64,000 nucleotides of DNA from CAVXTT01 sp963764685 (lineage in GTDB: Bacteria > Bacteroidota > Ignavibacteria > Ignavibacteriales > Ignavibacteriaceae), in contig CAVXTT010000027.1 in NCBI GenBank assembly GCA_963764685.1, forward strand, positions 1-64,000, in the 5' to 3' direction. Within the stretch, counting starts at the first letter, position 1. Every line of letters starts with the position of its first letter. This document shows, in pieces, positions 8,841 to 18,662 of the stretch. The notes beneath the pieces are model-generated. The model was not told the DNA's origin. It did not search any database and saw only the letters and a list, made by a program, of their open reading frames with translations. A program made the position numbers and the translations under genes.

Positions 8841-10316
8841 ATGAGAAGCATAAAAGAAATTGTTAGTGAAAGACCCTGGATAGGCTGGCTGCTGTTCCTG
8901 CTTACCCTGGTCATCGTATTTTTAGTTGGATTATTCGGTGCTTCAATTATTGAGCGCCGCAGTGAATCAAACCTTGCCTTCCAGCAGGTTAAACCTATAA
9001 ACCAGTGGGAACCCAGAAATGAAGTATGGGGACAAAACTTTCCAAGGGAATATGACAGTTATCTTGAAACACTTGATACAAACTTCCGGAGCAAGTACGG
9101 CGGTTCAGCAACAATAGATATGCTTGACAAGGAGCCTGAGCTTGTAGTTTTATGGGCAGGATATGCATTTGCAAAAGGATATAACCAGGGCAGGGGACAT
9201 TACCATGCAATAGAAGATGTAAGAAATTCTTTAAGGACGGTTCAGCCGCAGCCTGCAACCTGCTGGACCTGCAAGAGTCCCGATGTACCGAGAGTAATGA
9301 ATAAGATCGGTGTAGCAGAATTCTATAAATCCAAGTGGGCTGATCTGGGTTCTGAAATTGTAAATAATATCGGATGCCAGGATTGTCACGATCCTAAAAC
9401 AATGAATCTTACTATCACCAGACCGGCATTAGTGGAAGCATTTAAACGTCAGGGAAAGGATATTTCCAAAGCGAATCATCAGGAAATGCGTTCACTGGTA
9501 TGCGCACAATGCCACGTGGAATATTACTTTAAAGGAAAAGAAGAGAAGTATCTTACTTTCCCCTGGGATGATGGTATAGCAGCAGACAGTATGGAAAAAT
9601 ATTATGATAATGTAGAGCACGTAGATTTTGTGCATTATCTCAGCAAGGTCCCGATCCTTAAAGCTCAGCATCCCGACTGGGAATTATCGCAGTTCGGTAT
9701 TCATGCAGAGCGCGGAGTATCCTGCGCAGATTGTCATATGCCTTACAAAACTGAAGGTGGAGTAAAGATTACCGATCACCATATACAGAGTCCGTTAAAT
9801 AATATCTCAAACAGCTGCCAGGTTTGTCACAGGGAAAGTGAAGAGACCTTAAGACAGAATGTTTATGACAGGCAGGATAAAATTTTCGAACTCAGAGCAA
9901 TAGTTGAGAACCTTCTGGTGAAGGCACATATAGAAGCAAAGACTGCCTGGGATAATGGTGCAACCGAAGAGCAGATGCAGGATGTTATGACACTTATCAG
10001 GCATGCACAATGGAGATGGGATTTTGTAGCTGCCAGTCACGGCGGAAGCTTCCACGCACCTCTTGAAGCTGCAAGACTGCTTGCAACGGCAATACAGAAA
10101 ACTGAAGCAGCCAGGGGAGTACTTGCCGCGATCCTTACAAAACTGAATGTACCCCTGCCTGTTAAAATGCCTGATCTTTCCACAAAGGAAAAAGCACAAA
10201 ACTATATCGGGATAAATATGGTTGAGCTTACAAAAGAGAAAGCAAAATTCAGAGATGAAGAAATACCTAAATGGAATAAGAAAGCGGAAGAACGCGTAAA
10301 GAATTTGCAGCAATAA
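8841..10316 (+). CDS. nrfA: Ammonia-forming cytochrome c nitrite reductase NrfA
   Basis: Pentahaem catalytic subunit, 491 residues, reducing nitrite to ammonium with six electrons (DNRA). An N-terminal hydrophobic segment (about 14-37) exports or anchors it. Haem motifs: CWTCK (141-145, the lysine-ligated catalytic haem), CQDCH (179-183), CAQCH (221-225), CADCH (295-299) and CQVCH (326-330). Active-site residues are visible as Arg in NQGRGHYHA, Tyr in CHVEYYF and His in FGIHAERGVS. The CxxCK type distinguishes it from the CxxCH variant. It forms an operon with nrfH and is followed by a strong terminator. With NirK close by, the cell can turn nitrite into NO or ammonium. Confidence 0.96.
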   Translation: MRSIKEIVSERPWIGWLLFLLTLVIVFLVGLFGASIIERRSESNLAFQQVKPINQWEPRNEVWGQNFPREYDSYLETLDTNFRSKYGGSATIDMLDKEPELVVLWAGYAFAKGYNQGRGHYHAIEDVRNSLRTVQPQPATCWTCKSPDVPRVMNKIGVAEFYKSKWADLGSEIVNNIGCQDCHDPKTMNLTITRPALVEAFKRQGKDISKANHQEMRSLVCAQCHVEYYFKGKEEKYLTFPWDDGIAADSMEKYYDNVEHVDFVHYLSKVPILKAQHPDWELSQFGIHAERGVSCADCHMPYKTEGGVKITDHHIQSPLNNISNSCQVCHRESEETLRQNVYDRQDKIFELRAIVENLLVKAHIEAKTAWDNGATEEQMQDVMTLIRHAQWRWDFVAASHGGSFHAPLEAARLLATAIQKTEAARGVLAAILTKLNVPLPVKMPDLSTKEKAQNYIGINMVELTKEKAKFRDEEIPKWNKKAEERVKNLQQ

Positions 10317-10321
10317 TTTCC

Positions 10322-10351
10322 GGGACGCCGTTACTGGCGTCCCTTTTTTTT
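10322..10351 (+). terminator. Rho-independent terminator after nrfA
   Basis: GGGACGCC (10322-10329), loop GTTACT, GGCGTCCC (10336-10343), then eight T. Perfect 8-bp GC-rich stem six bases after the nrfA stop. Confidence 0.9.
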
Positions 10352-10369
10352 AATATTAAAGAGGAATAA

Positions 10370-11636
10370 ATGAAAACTAAACTACTATTATTGTTCGTAA
10401 CCCTATTTTCATCAGTAATGTTCTCACAGGAATACCGATGAATGGAAACTATCGGGACAAGTACAATTCCGTTCAGAACTTGACGGCAGGGATTTCTCAA
10501 ATGAAACCTATGCCCCTGTGTATACTACCTTAAGGACAAGGGTCGGCATAGCGAAAAACATTACCGATCAGCTTGGCTTTTTTGTTCAGCTGCAGGATTC
10601 AAGGATATTCGGGCAGGAGCCAGGTACACTTACTCCTATCAATAATATTGATCTTCACCAGGGATATGTAATGCTTACAAGTCCCTTTGGCTTTCCATTA
10701 ACCTTTCAGGCAGGAAGATTCGAAATGGCTTACGGCACCGAAAGATTTATTGGAGCTGTCGGCTGGCACTATGTATCGAGAGCTTTTGACGGAGCACGAT
10801 TGGCATTCAAGATCAACGATAATGTCAAGATTGATGTCTTTGCAGTAACCTTAAGAGATACTACGCCTTATATAGGAAATGCAGTGCCGTCCTTTTATCC
10901 CTATCCTGCTATGCCGGTTAAGAGATCAAGTCTTTACGGTATCTGGAAGACAACAGATCTGAATAAGGATCACCGGCTGGATGGGTTTGTATATTATGAG
11001 ATCAACAGGGCGAATACTCCTTCCGGAGAAAATACATTGGACGAGTTCACAATTGGACTAAACCACACAGGTAAATATGGTACCTTTTCTTCTCTGCTCG
11101 AAGCGGCATACCAGTTTGGAAGCGCCGGGGATCTTGACATCTCTGCTTACCTTGCTTCACTTCAATTATTTTATACAGCGGGGATTTCTAAATTTGGTAT
11201 CGGTGCAGATATTTTATCCGGGACCAAACCGGGCGACGATAAGAGTAAAAGCTTCAGTTCAACATATGCAACGAATCATAAATTTTATGGATATATGGAT
11301 TATTTTATTAATATCCCCTCCAATACATCAAACTTAGGTTTAAACGATTTTTATGCTTCCGCTTTATTAACTCCCGCTGATAGTAAATTCAGCGGATCTT
11401 TATTTGTACATCATTTCACATCAAATGCTGATCCCGAAATAGCCGATCTTGAATCTACATTCGGACAGGAAATTGATCTTACCATTAAATATGATTTTAT
11501 AAAAGGTACAGCGCTTTCCTGGGGAGCGAGTGTATTCTTCCCCGGTGACCTGATGAAGAAAACCTTCAGCACATCATTTGTAGAAAAGGAAGATCCTTCC
11601 TTCTGGTCGTATTTAATGATTACAGCAAACCTTTAA
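10370..11636 (+). CDS. Alginate-export-type outer-membrane beta-barrel protein, frame broken
   Basis: An ATG at 10370 after GAGG gives a signal peptide (KTKLLLLFVTLFSSVMFSQ) that stops at a frame break near 10430. The mature part continues in the frame of 10437 (DEWKLSGQVQFRSELDGRD) and runs to 11636, about 421 residues in all. Typical phrases are FVQLQDSRIFG, NIDLHQGYVML, LTFQAGRFEMAYGTERFIGAVGW and SRAFDGARLAF, as in the alginate-export domain family of outer-membrane barrels. The name reflects fold; the substrate need not be alginate. It follows the nrf terminator, so it is transcribed separately or by readthrough. A role as a nitrite or general anion porin is possible but unproven. Confidence 0.8.
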
Positions 11637-11648
11637 TCCTTTTCGTAA

Positions 11649-11675
11649 TGCACCTGCCTTTCCGGGGCAGGTGCA
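11649..11675. terminator. Hairpin after the outer-membrane barrel gene
   Basis: TGCACCTGCC (11649-11658) and GGCAGGTGCA (11666-11675) form a perfect 10-bp stem with a 7-base loop, 12 bases after the stop. There is no strong T run, so termination may be weak or the hairpin may stabilise the mRNA end. A second hairpin, GGAACGAT/ATCGTTCC, lies at 11752-11772. Confidence 0.6.
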
Positions 11676-11859
11676 ATAATATTACCCTCTTTTAATTCCT
11701 TAAAACCCATCTTTTAATCCTGTAAAACGAAAGTAAGCATATAAGTTAAGCGGAACGATTGCTGATCGTTCCCTGCATACAAACTTAATTTAAAGGTTCA
11801 GGATTTACGCACCATTTTTATGTAAAAATTTTCAAAAAACTAATATTTGCACCTGCCTT

Positions 11860-11950
11860 CTAATCCTCATCTAATCCTGATCTAATCCTCATCTAATCCT
11901 CACTTTTAACCAAATCTGAGGATTACATCAGGATTACATCAGGATTGTAT
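11860..11950. repeat. 11-bp-period repeat, two opposed arms (locus A)
   Basis: Left arm: four units of 11 bp, CTAATCCTCAT with small changes, at 11860-11903. Right arm: three 11-bp units, CAGGATTACAT type, at 11918-11950. The right arm is nearly the reverse complement of the left, so the locus could fold into a long stem with a 14-base loop. It lies in a 600-base stretch (11637-12236) in which I see no gene. Confidence 0.85.
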
Positions 11951-12236
11951 GACGTTTAACTGGTCAATCAGGGTAATAGCTTCGGGAAATTTTTTTAATA
12001 GCATTCTTACGATCCTCTCTCCCGGATGTGAAAATTATACTTCTTTGTTGTTTAAGCTGAACAGTTGGTGATTCAGAATGGTTTGTAATCGTTAAGTTTA
12101 TTTATGACCGTTTCTAAACATTTGATATCTGAATTTAGGCCAAAAATTTTTACAGATGAAAGAAATGGTAATTGTACGGTAGACAATTAGAATTATTGTA
12201 CTTACTTTTTATCCGTTAAAGAAAACAGACTTGTAA

Positions 12237-12835
12237 TGAAATATTCATTCAGAAATTGTCTTCTCATATTTAATCTTCTTTTTTTCCTTCAAACTTTTAT
12301 TCCACTTCAGACATCTTTATGCCAACAAGATAAATCTTTTATTACGGGGACAGGAAGCTTATTTATCGAGCGTGACAGGAGAGCTTAATTATGGCAGGCA
12401 TCGGGATTTACTTTAATGTTATGGAGCGATCGGAATATTTACTTTAGTGGGCAATCGCTGTTCAGATGCTGTCCGTTAATATGGGTTTCAAGTCAGGCAG
12501 TTCTGAGCGGGATGGAATCTATATGTTTTTGTAGGATATTGTGATTTGGTAGCAATCTTAGGAGCACGCTTGAATAATTATTTAAGGCTGGGAGGAGGGG
12601 TAGAGTATAATAATTACCCGGAAACAGATGGAATGGTTATACCAATTTTTATCGACCTAAGGTTGAATTTCCCCGTTAACACTTCTCCAATATTCTTTGC
12701 AGAATTAGGATATAATTTAACCCAGGGGGATGGTTTGCCTTTTGTAAATATTGGCACCGGGGTTGAAATCGGGGTATCAAAGAGAACTTCAATATCAGTC
12801 CTTATCCCGGCCCTCTTTCTCTCTCGAGCAGTGCT
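12237..12835 (+). pseudogene. Broken outer-membrane beta-barrel protein
   Basis: An ATG at 12237 gives a good signal peptide (LLIFNLLFFLQTFIPLQTSLC) and then QQDKSFITGTGSLF before a stop at about 12387. From 12546 another frame reads GARLNNYLRLGGGVEYNNYP, IFIDLRLNFPVNTSPIFFAE and VNIGTGVEIGVSKRTSISV, the look of a small outer-membrane barrel. The part between is not open in one frame. At least two frame changes are needed. It could be a real pseudogene or a poorly assembled gene. Confidence 0.55.
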
Positions 12836-13495
12836 CAGGCAGATGGTTATTTGTATTTTTGTGGTTTCCTTAAGGCGTTTGTTTTATCAACTGACGGCGG
12901 AACCACTTTTATCTCCCGGAGTCCTTTCAGTAAAACAAATGATTATTATTTCTCCTCCTCAGATCAAATCGCTTTTGCAGACAGCATTACCGGGATAATT
13001 ACTGAAACCGATGGAATTTATCGTACTACGGATGCAGGAAAAAACTGGACACCTTTCATAAATACACCGGGGCATAACCTGCATTTTGTCGAGTTCGGAA
13101 GCAATAAGGTTGGGTGGCTTTTCGGTGAAGGGGGTTTGAAGAAAACATCCAATGCAGGATTAACTGGGGTAACCTTGCTGCGTCAACTCTCTTTGAGAAT
13201 GGCAAAGGGGCTTTTTCCGGAAGTTATGCGCTCAAGAAAGACTACATGGGTATTAACTGAATTTAATTACCACAGGGGGAGTGTATATTTTAGTTCCAAC
13301 GGAGGAGGAACCTGGGTAAAGCGGAATCCTATGGTTTCAGTATCTCTGAACCGTGCCCATTATACTGATATTAAAATAAATTCCGGAGGCAGCGGTTTTG
13401 TAGTCGGGTATCTTCAACATCCGGAATCGGCCGAAATAATCCCGTTAATATTTAAGACTACCAATTCAAGCATTCCATTGTTCCATTCCGGCTAA
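12836..13495 (+). pseudogene. Truncated BNR/Ycf48-like repeat protein
   Basis: The frame from about 12830 encodes several blades of a sialidase/photosystem-II-stability type propeller: FVLSTDGGTTFISRSPFS, GIYRTTDAGKNWTPF, GGLKKTSNAGLTGV and VYFSSNGGGTWVKRNP. No start or signal peptide is visible, and the middle (about 13150-13250) looks frame-shifted. The 3' end is cut by the repeat at 13481: the last residues, PLFHSG, and the stop are encoded by the repeat. Confidence 0.6.
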
Positions 13496-13760
13496 TGAAA
13501 TTTAACAAGAAAGTTGTATTGCCTGCATTTGCATACCCTTGCAGAGGGTAACTAATTGTAGAAAAAGAAATAACAAATAAGATGATCCTTTTAGGGGATC
13601 CATAAGAATGCAGTATGGTTATACTTCCATTCCGGCTAATGAAATTTAACAAGAAAGTGTATTGCCTGCATTTGCATACCCTTGCAGAGGGTAAATAATT
13701 GAAGAAAAAGAAATCGCAAATAAGATGATCCCTTTAGGGAATCAAAATGCAGTATGGGTT
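13481..13760. repeat. Tandem duplication of a ~137-bp repeat
   Basis: Copy 1 spans 13481-13620 and copy 2 spans 13625-13760. They are nearly identical, differing by small indels. Each contains short palindromes of the ACCCTTGCAGAGGGT and GATCCTTTTAGGGGATC kind, related in style to those at 17601-18095. The remainder to 13918 holds no gene I can support. Confidence 0.85.
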
Positions 13761-13918
13761 AATTAAAACAAAAAAAATTGCATTAACAAAATAGGTGGTT
13801 TATGAAGATCAAACGGATTTTGTCTATTGCAACAACCCCGCGTGAGTTTAATCAATTGAGAGTATAGCCGGCAAATATTATATTGGAACCTCCTAAACAA
13901 AAAAATAAGGCATTTTAA

Positions 13919-14692
13919 TTGAAAATCTTAGTGTGTAATGACGATGGTATAGATGCGGACGGACTTTATGTTTTAACTGCTGTTCTGAAAGAAATTGGGG
14001 AAGTAATAGTAGTTGCCCCCCGGAAAGAGCAGAGCGCTGTAGGGCACGGTATAACAATGAGCATCCCTTTAAGAGTTACAAAGTATAATAAGAATGGGGA
14101 ATTCTTCGGCTATGCTGTTGACGGCACACCTGCCGATTGTGTTAAAATAGGGATCAGAAATATTATGAAGGAAAAACCGGATCTCGTTATTTCCGGTATA
14201 AACCACGGGTCAAATACTGCAATAAATATTATCTACTCCGGGACAGTATCCGCCGCCAGGGAAGCAGCAATTATGGATGTTCCTTCTATTGCTATTTCTG
14301 TTACAAACCACGCTGCCACTGATTTTAATTTTGCAGCAAAAGTAGCTAAGCTGGTTGCCTGTAAATTATATGGTCACGAGCTTCCATTGGGTACACTGCT
14401 TAATATAAATGTACCCGATGTTCCTGAAGATCAGATTGCAGGTATTCTTCTTACCAAACAGGGAAAATCGAAATGGGATGATATTTATGAGCAGCGCGTT
14501 GATCCTTACGGCAGGGATTATTTCTGGCTTACTGGATCGCTAATGGAAGTTGATACGGAAATAGAAACGGACCAGGCTGCAATACGGCAAAATTATGTTT
14601 CCGTAACTCCTATTCATTTTGATCTTACCGATTATGAGACATTCCAGAGTATGAAGGAATGGAACATTGAAAGGTTATTCGATAAGGAATAA
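13919..14692 (+). CDS. surE: 5'/3'-nucleotidase SurE
   Basis: Metal-dependent phosphatase acting on nucleoside 5'- and 3'-monophosphates, 257 residues, normal length. The start is TTG at 13919, required to keep the family N-terminus (KILVCNDDG). Metal-binding residues are D8, D9, S39 and N95, in NDDGIDADG, RKEQSAVGH and SGINHGSN. The stop codon is followed at once by the ATG of the VWA gene, so the two are probably co-transcribed. Confidence 0.95.
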   Translation: MKILVCNDDGIDADGLYVLTAVLKEIGEVIVVAPRKEQSAVGHGITMSIPLRVTKYNKNGEFFGYAVDGTPADCVKIGIRNIMKEKPDLVISGINHGSNTAINIIYSGTVSAAREAAIMDVPSIAISVTNHAATDFNFAAKVAKLVACKLYGHELPLGTLLNINVPDVPEDQIAGILLTKQGKSKWDDIYEQRVDPYGRDYFWLTGSLMEVDTEIETDQAAIRQNYVSVTPIHFDLTDYETFQSMKEWNIERLFDKE

Positions 14693-16835
14693 ATGCTCGC
14701 ATTTGAAAAAATTGATCTGACCTTTGCATTCAATCCTTTTATATTTATTGCTGCTCTTATTCTCCTGGGGATCTACACTTTTTATATCTACCGGTATACT
14801 GTACCTCCTGTAAACAGAAGCAAAAAAGCCATGCTTGTGGGCATCCGCTTTCTGGCACTCCTCTTAATTTTATTTATAGTATTTGAGCCGATCCTCACCC
14901 TTGCGAACAAGCATAGAATTGAGCCTCTTAACCTGGTCTTTATTGATGACTCCAGGTCCATTCAGATTGACGACGGCACTGCCCGTAAGGAAAAGGTAAA
15001 GGATTTTATCAATGAAAGTACAGATCAGCTTGGAAACATTTCTGAGTTCTATTCATTCGGCAGCAGACTTAAGCAGGTAGGACAGGATAGTCTGGAAAAT
15101 TTAAGCTTTAATGAAGGATCCACTAACTTTTCTGATATCCTTAAGACCTTGAATAAAAGCGAAAAAAATATTTCATCTGTAACTCTTATAAGCGACGGAG
15201 TAATAACTTCAGGAAATAACCCGGTATTCTCTGCTGAGAAATCAGGCATTCCTTTTTTTGTTGTCGGCGTAGGTGATACGGCCGGCAGAAATGACATCGA
15301 GATAAGGAATGTCCTATTCAATGAATATATCTATGCAGAAAGCCCGACAACAATTTCTGCCTCCATAAGGAACCGGGGGTTCCAGGGAAGAACTGTTTCT
15401 GCAGCGCTGTATGAAGACAATAAGCTTGTGGAACAGAAAGAGATTCAGCTCACTGAAACCGATAATATTAATTTCACTTATACGCCTAAAACAGGGGGAG
15501 AAAAGAAATTAACCTTTACAATTTCAGAGCTGAAGGGAGAATTTACATTCGCAAATAACAAAAGGGTCTTTTATATAGATGTTCTGGATAATAAATTAAA
15601 TATACTCCTTATCTCCGGTTCCCCTTCTCCCGATCTTACTTTTATAAAGAACTCTCTTGCGCTGGATGAAAATCTTAAAGTGAGTTCGATAACACAAATT
15701 GGTCCCAACCGTTATGTTGAAAAAGAAAACGTAGAACAGAAAATAGACAGTGCTGAAATAATATTCTTGCTGGGATTTCCTACAGCTGAAACCAATGCCG
15801 AACTCTTAAGAAAAACTGCAGATGCTATAAACCGTAAAGATGTCCCATATTTTATTACGGTTACAGAGTATCTTGATTTCAATAAACTTAAGGCAATTGA
15901 AAAAGAACTCGGCTTCAGCCTAAAAAGATTTAACAACCGGCTGCTTGAAGTGCTCCCGTTTGTAAGCACGTCGGATATTAAACATCCGCTCCTTCAGAAT
16001 AATGCTGTTAACCCGGTAGAAGCGTGGAATAAGCTGCCTCCTGTACTACAGCCTGATGCAGATTTCAGTGCAAAGCCGGAGAGTGAGGTTCTTGCAGGAA
16101 CAAGGATCAATAATGTACCTGTAAATACACCTTTGATCGTGGCCAGGAAACTCGCTAATAAAAGATCCGTTGCCGTACTTGCAAAAAATATTTGGAGATG
16201 GAAGCTCCAGACAGCGTCAAAAGACCTTGATCTATTTGACCGCTTTATTGTGAATTCAGTAAAATGGCTTAATACCAAAGAAGATCAGAAACAGGTTAAT
16301 ATTACTACCTCAAAAAAAGTATATCCCTCAGGTGAAGAGGTAGAGTTCAACGGTCAGGTGTATGATGAAACATTTAATCCTGTGGCGGATGCCGAAGTTG
16401 AAGTAGTTGTAAAAAAAGACAGGGATGAATATAAGGTCCTGCTCAACTCAATCGGCGGAGGACTTTATGAAGGAACATTCCAGCCTGAATCACCCGGCGA
16501 CTATACATTTAACGGCACTGCAGTAAACGACAATAAGAAAATTGGAACTGACGGGGGAAGATTTAACATAGGCGAAGTGGATATTGAAATGTCCGATCCC
16601 TCTATGAATATAGAAATGCTTTCGGGACTGGCATCCGTAACAGGAGGAAAATTCTTTATTGCCGGGGAACACCAGGAACTATTTAATATTGTGAAGTCAA
16701 TCAACAGCAAATCATCCAAAGAGAAGACAGAAGTAAAAGAGTTAGATCTTTGGTCTGATGAGCGGCTTATTAATAATTGTAATTCTGCTTTTGGGGACAG
16801 AATGGTTTATACGAAAAAGAACGGGAATGCTCTAA
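14693..16835 (+). CDS. VWA-domain membrane protein (frameshift fuses it to comF)
   Basis: About 713 residues after correction. Two N-terminal membrane helices (about 13-33 and 47-70) are followed by a von Willebrand A-like domain with a MIDAS-type DxSxS (D85-S87-S89 in FIDDSRSI) and LISDGVITSGN. An Ig-like or beta-rich extracytoplasmic part follows. As sequenced, the frame runs on into ComF and gives a 941-residue chimera. Shifting by one base near 16774 gives a last membrane helix (IIVILLLGTEWFIRKRTGML) and a stop at 16833-16835, the usual end of this family. The corrected length is an exact codon multiple. Function is unknown; Bacteroidota-type VWA membrane proteins are often linked to the envelope. 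Confidence 0.75.
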
Positions 16836-17518
16836 AACTTTTTATCACTTCCCTTTTTGATTTATTTGCTCCTCGCACCTGTGCATCCTGCAGCAGTAAT
16901 CTGCTTATAGAGGAAGCCTTTATTTGTGAAGTGTGCCAATCTAAATTGGTCAGGGCAGATAAATCCCTTCTTGACCACGAATATGCAAGAAAGTTCAGAA
17001 GCAGGGATATAATATCGGGGTTCACCTCAGTATTTGTTTTTGAGAAGAATAAAGAACTTCAAAACATCATTCATTCAATCAAATACAGAAATAAATTTTT
17101 AACCGCAAAGTATCTTGGGACAATTGCCGGAGAAATACTGGAGCAGCAGGTACTGCAATGGAATATAGACCTGGTAATACCTGTCCCCCTTCACAGGTTG
17201 AAAACAGCTGAGCGGGGTTATAACCAGTCGTACTATTTTGCTAAAGGACTGACTGCCGCCCTTAATATCCCGCTTCTTAATAACGCCGTTAAAAGGAAAA
17301 GATATACGGCAACGCAGACGCTTATGACACTCCCGGAACGGGAGCAGAATATGGAAGGAGCTTTTACCGTAGTAAGAACAAAACCGCTGCAGGGAAAGAA
17401 TATTCTAATTGTAGATGATGTAATTACAACAGGCAGCACAATTATAGAATGTGCCCGTGTATTAAAAGAAAAGGGCGCAGATAAAATCTACGCTCTCTCG
17501 ATTGCCATCAGTTCTTAA
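16802..17518 (+). CDS. comF: ComF family phosphoribosyltransferase-like protein
   Basis: About 238 residues from an ATG at 16802, overlapping the corrected end of the VWA gene by 34 bases. An N-terminal zinc-binding part has CASC and CEVC near the start. The phosphoribosyltransferase fold follows, with HSIKYRNKF, VIPVPLHRLKTAERGYNQS and the PRPP loop NILIVDDVITTGSTIIECA. ComF proteins take part in DNA uptake and transformation in some bacteria and are widespread elsewhere with unclear roles. The open frame is fused to the preceding gene only because of the upstream frame error. Confidence 0.88.
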   Translation: MVYTKKNGNALKLFITSLFDLFAPRTCASCSSNLLIEEAFICEVCQSKLVRADKSLLDHEYARKFRSRDIISGFTSVFVFEKNKELQNIIHSIKYRNKFLTAKYLGTIAGEILEQQVLQWNIDLVIPVPLHRLKTAERGYNQSYYFAKGLTAALNIPLLNNAVKRKRYTATQTLMTLPEREQNMEGAFTVVRTKPLQGKNILIVDDVITTGSTIIECARVLKEKGADKIYALSIAISS

Positions 17519-17600
17519 AATAATATGAAATTGAATATGGATGAAAGATATATTTTTTAAACAGGTTGAATAGTTTAGAAAAATAGTCGCAGGAATTATG

Positions 17601-18095
17601 GATCCCCTACAGGGATCATATTTTTTTGGTATTACATTTCTACAATTATATCACCCCTACAGGGTGAAGCAATATATTTCTATGTCCGCTCCCTTCTCTT
17701 CCCAAGAGAAGGGCGGGGATGAGTTTGTTTTACCCTTGTAAATAGTCCATATTGATAAAAAGTGAGTCATCTCTGAAGCCAACCTCGGGGATAATAACAA
17801 TAATAAAAATTTTATTGACCTTATACAGGAATCGTGATTATTTGATATTGTTTTTCTACGATTATATCATCCCAATGGTATGAAGCATCATGTTTCGATT
17901 GTCTGCAGATCGCCAATTGTTGCAGAAAAAGGAATATATAAACAAAAGAAAATATTGTTGTGCCCATCTACTTTCCCCTGTAGGGGGAATATAATTGTAG
18001 CAAAATGACAAACTAAAATATTAGATCCCTGTAGGGGATCTATAAAAGCTGAAACAGGCAGCCATTATTAATTTTATGCATCCCCTACAGGGATG
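17601..18095. repeat. Cluster of 17-bp palindromes around CCCTACAGGG
   Basis: The gap 17519-18110 holds no gene but carries at least five 17-bp palindromes: GATCCCCTACAGGGATC (17601), TCACCCCTACAGGGTGA (17651), TTCCCCTGTAGGGGGAA (17973), GATCCCTGTAGGGGATC (18024) and CATCCCCTACAGGGATG (18079), with a weaker one at about 17867. A separate perfect 10-bp hairpin (CCCTTCTCTT, 3-base loop) is at 17691-17713. The outer bases vary in a compensated way while the core is kept. Confidence 0.85.
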
Positions 18096-18110
18096 TGATA
18101 TGATTGATTT

Positions 18111-18647
18111 CTACTTTGTAGTAGGCTCACCTATTTTGGTTAACACGCTGTCCACGGGTTCCCACAATTCAATTTTATTCCCTTCAGGGTCCATGATATG
18201 AATAAATTTTCCATATTCAACAACTTCTATTGAGTCAACTATTTGTACACCATTTGCTCTGAGTTTATCTACTAATCCTTCAATGTTCTGAACCCTGTAG
18301 TTAATCATAAAATCTTTTTCCGATGGAGCGAAGTACTTTGTATTTTCTTTAAAAGGACTCCATATCAGATAATTTATTTCTTCCGGTCTGTTTGCATTTC
18401 TGAATTCAAAAGGTGATCCATATTCATTTGTTACCAGTCCTAAGTTTTTACTATACCATTCCTTTGTCTCTTTAGGATTTTGGGACTTAAAAAAGATCCC
18501 TCCTATTCCGGTGACTTTTGGTATAGTATCATTCATTATAAATTCTTTTGTGTTTTGCTCCCCGGTTGTATTGGTTGTAGCGGTATAACAACCTGCGGTT
18601 AAAAAAATCAGAAATAATATTGATATTTTAGTTTTTATCATTTCCAT
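18111..18647 (-). CDS. VOC/glyoxalase-fold lipoprotein
   Basis: 178 residues with a lipoprotein signal ending at C20 (FLTAGC). The mature part has a glyoxalase/bleomycin-resistance fold: GIGGIFFKSQNPKETKEWYS, KNLGLVTNEYGSPFEF and HIMDPEGNKIELWEP. Such proteins bind a metal and small substrates; here the substrate is unknown. An envelope-anchored VOC protein is less common than cytoplasmic ones. It lies 15 bases downstream of argS on the same strand. Confidence 0.82.
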   Translation of the reverse strand: MEMIKTKISILFLIFLTAGCYTATTNTTGEQNTKEFIMNDTIPKVTGIGGIFFKSQNPKETKEWYSKNLGLVTNEYGSPFEFRNANRPEEINYLIWSPFKENTKYFAPSEKDFMINYRVQNIEGLVDKLRANGVQIVDSIEVVEYGKFIHIMDPEGNKIELWEPVDSVLTKIGEPTTK

Positions 18648-18662
18648 TTACCCTGTATTATT

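Noticed and set aside
13458..13652. Minus-strand ORF across the duplicated repeat
   Set aside because: Its internal repeat merely mirrors the DNA duplication; it is a by-product.
16760..16835. Programmed frameshift joining VWA protein and ComF
   Set aside because: No slippery site with a downstream structure was seen, and similar one-base breaks occur throughout the window.
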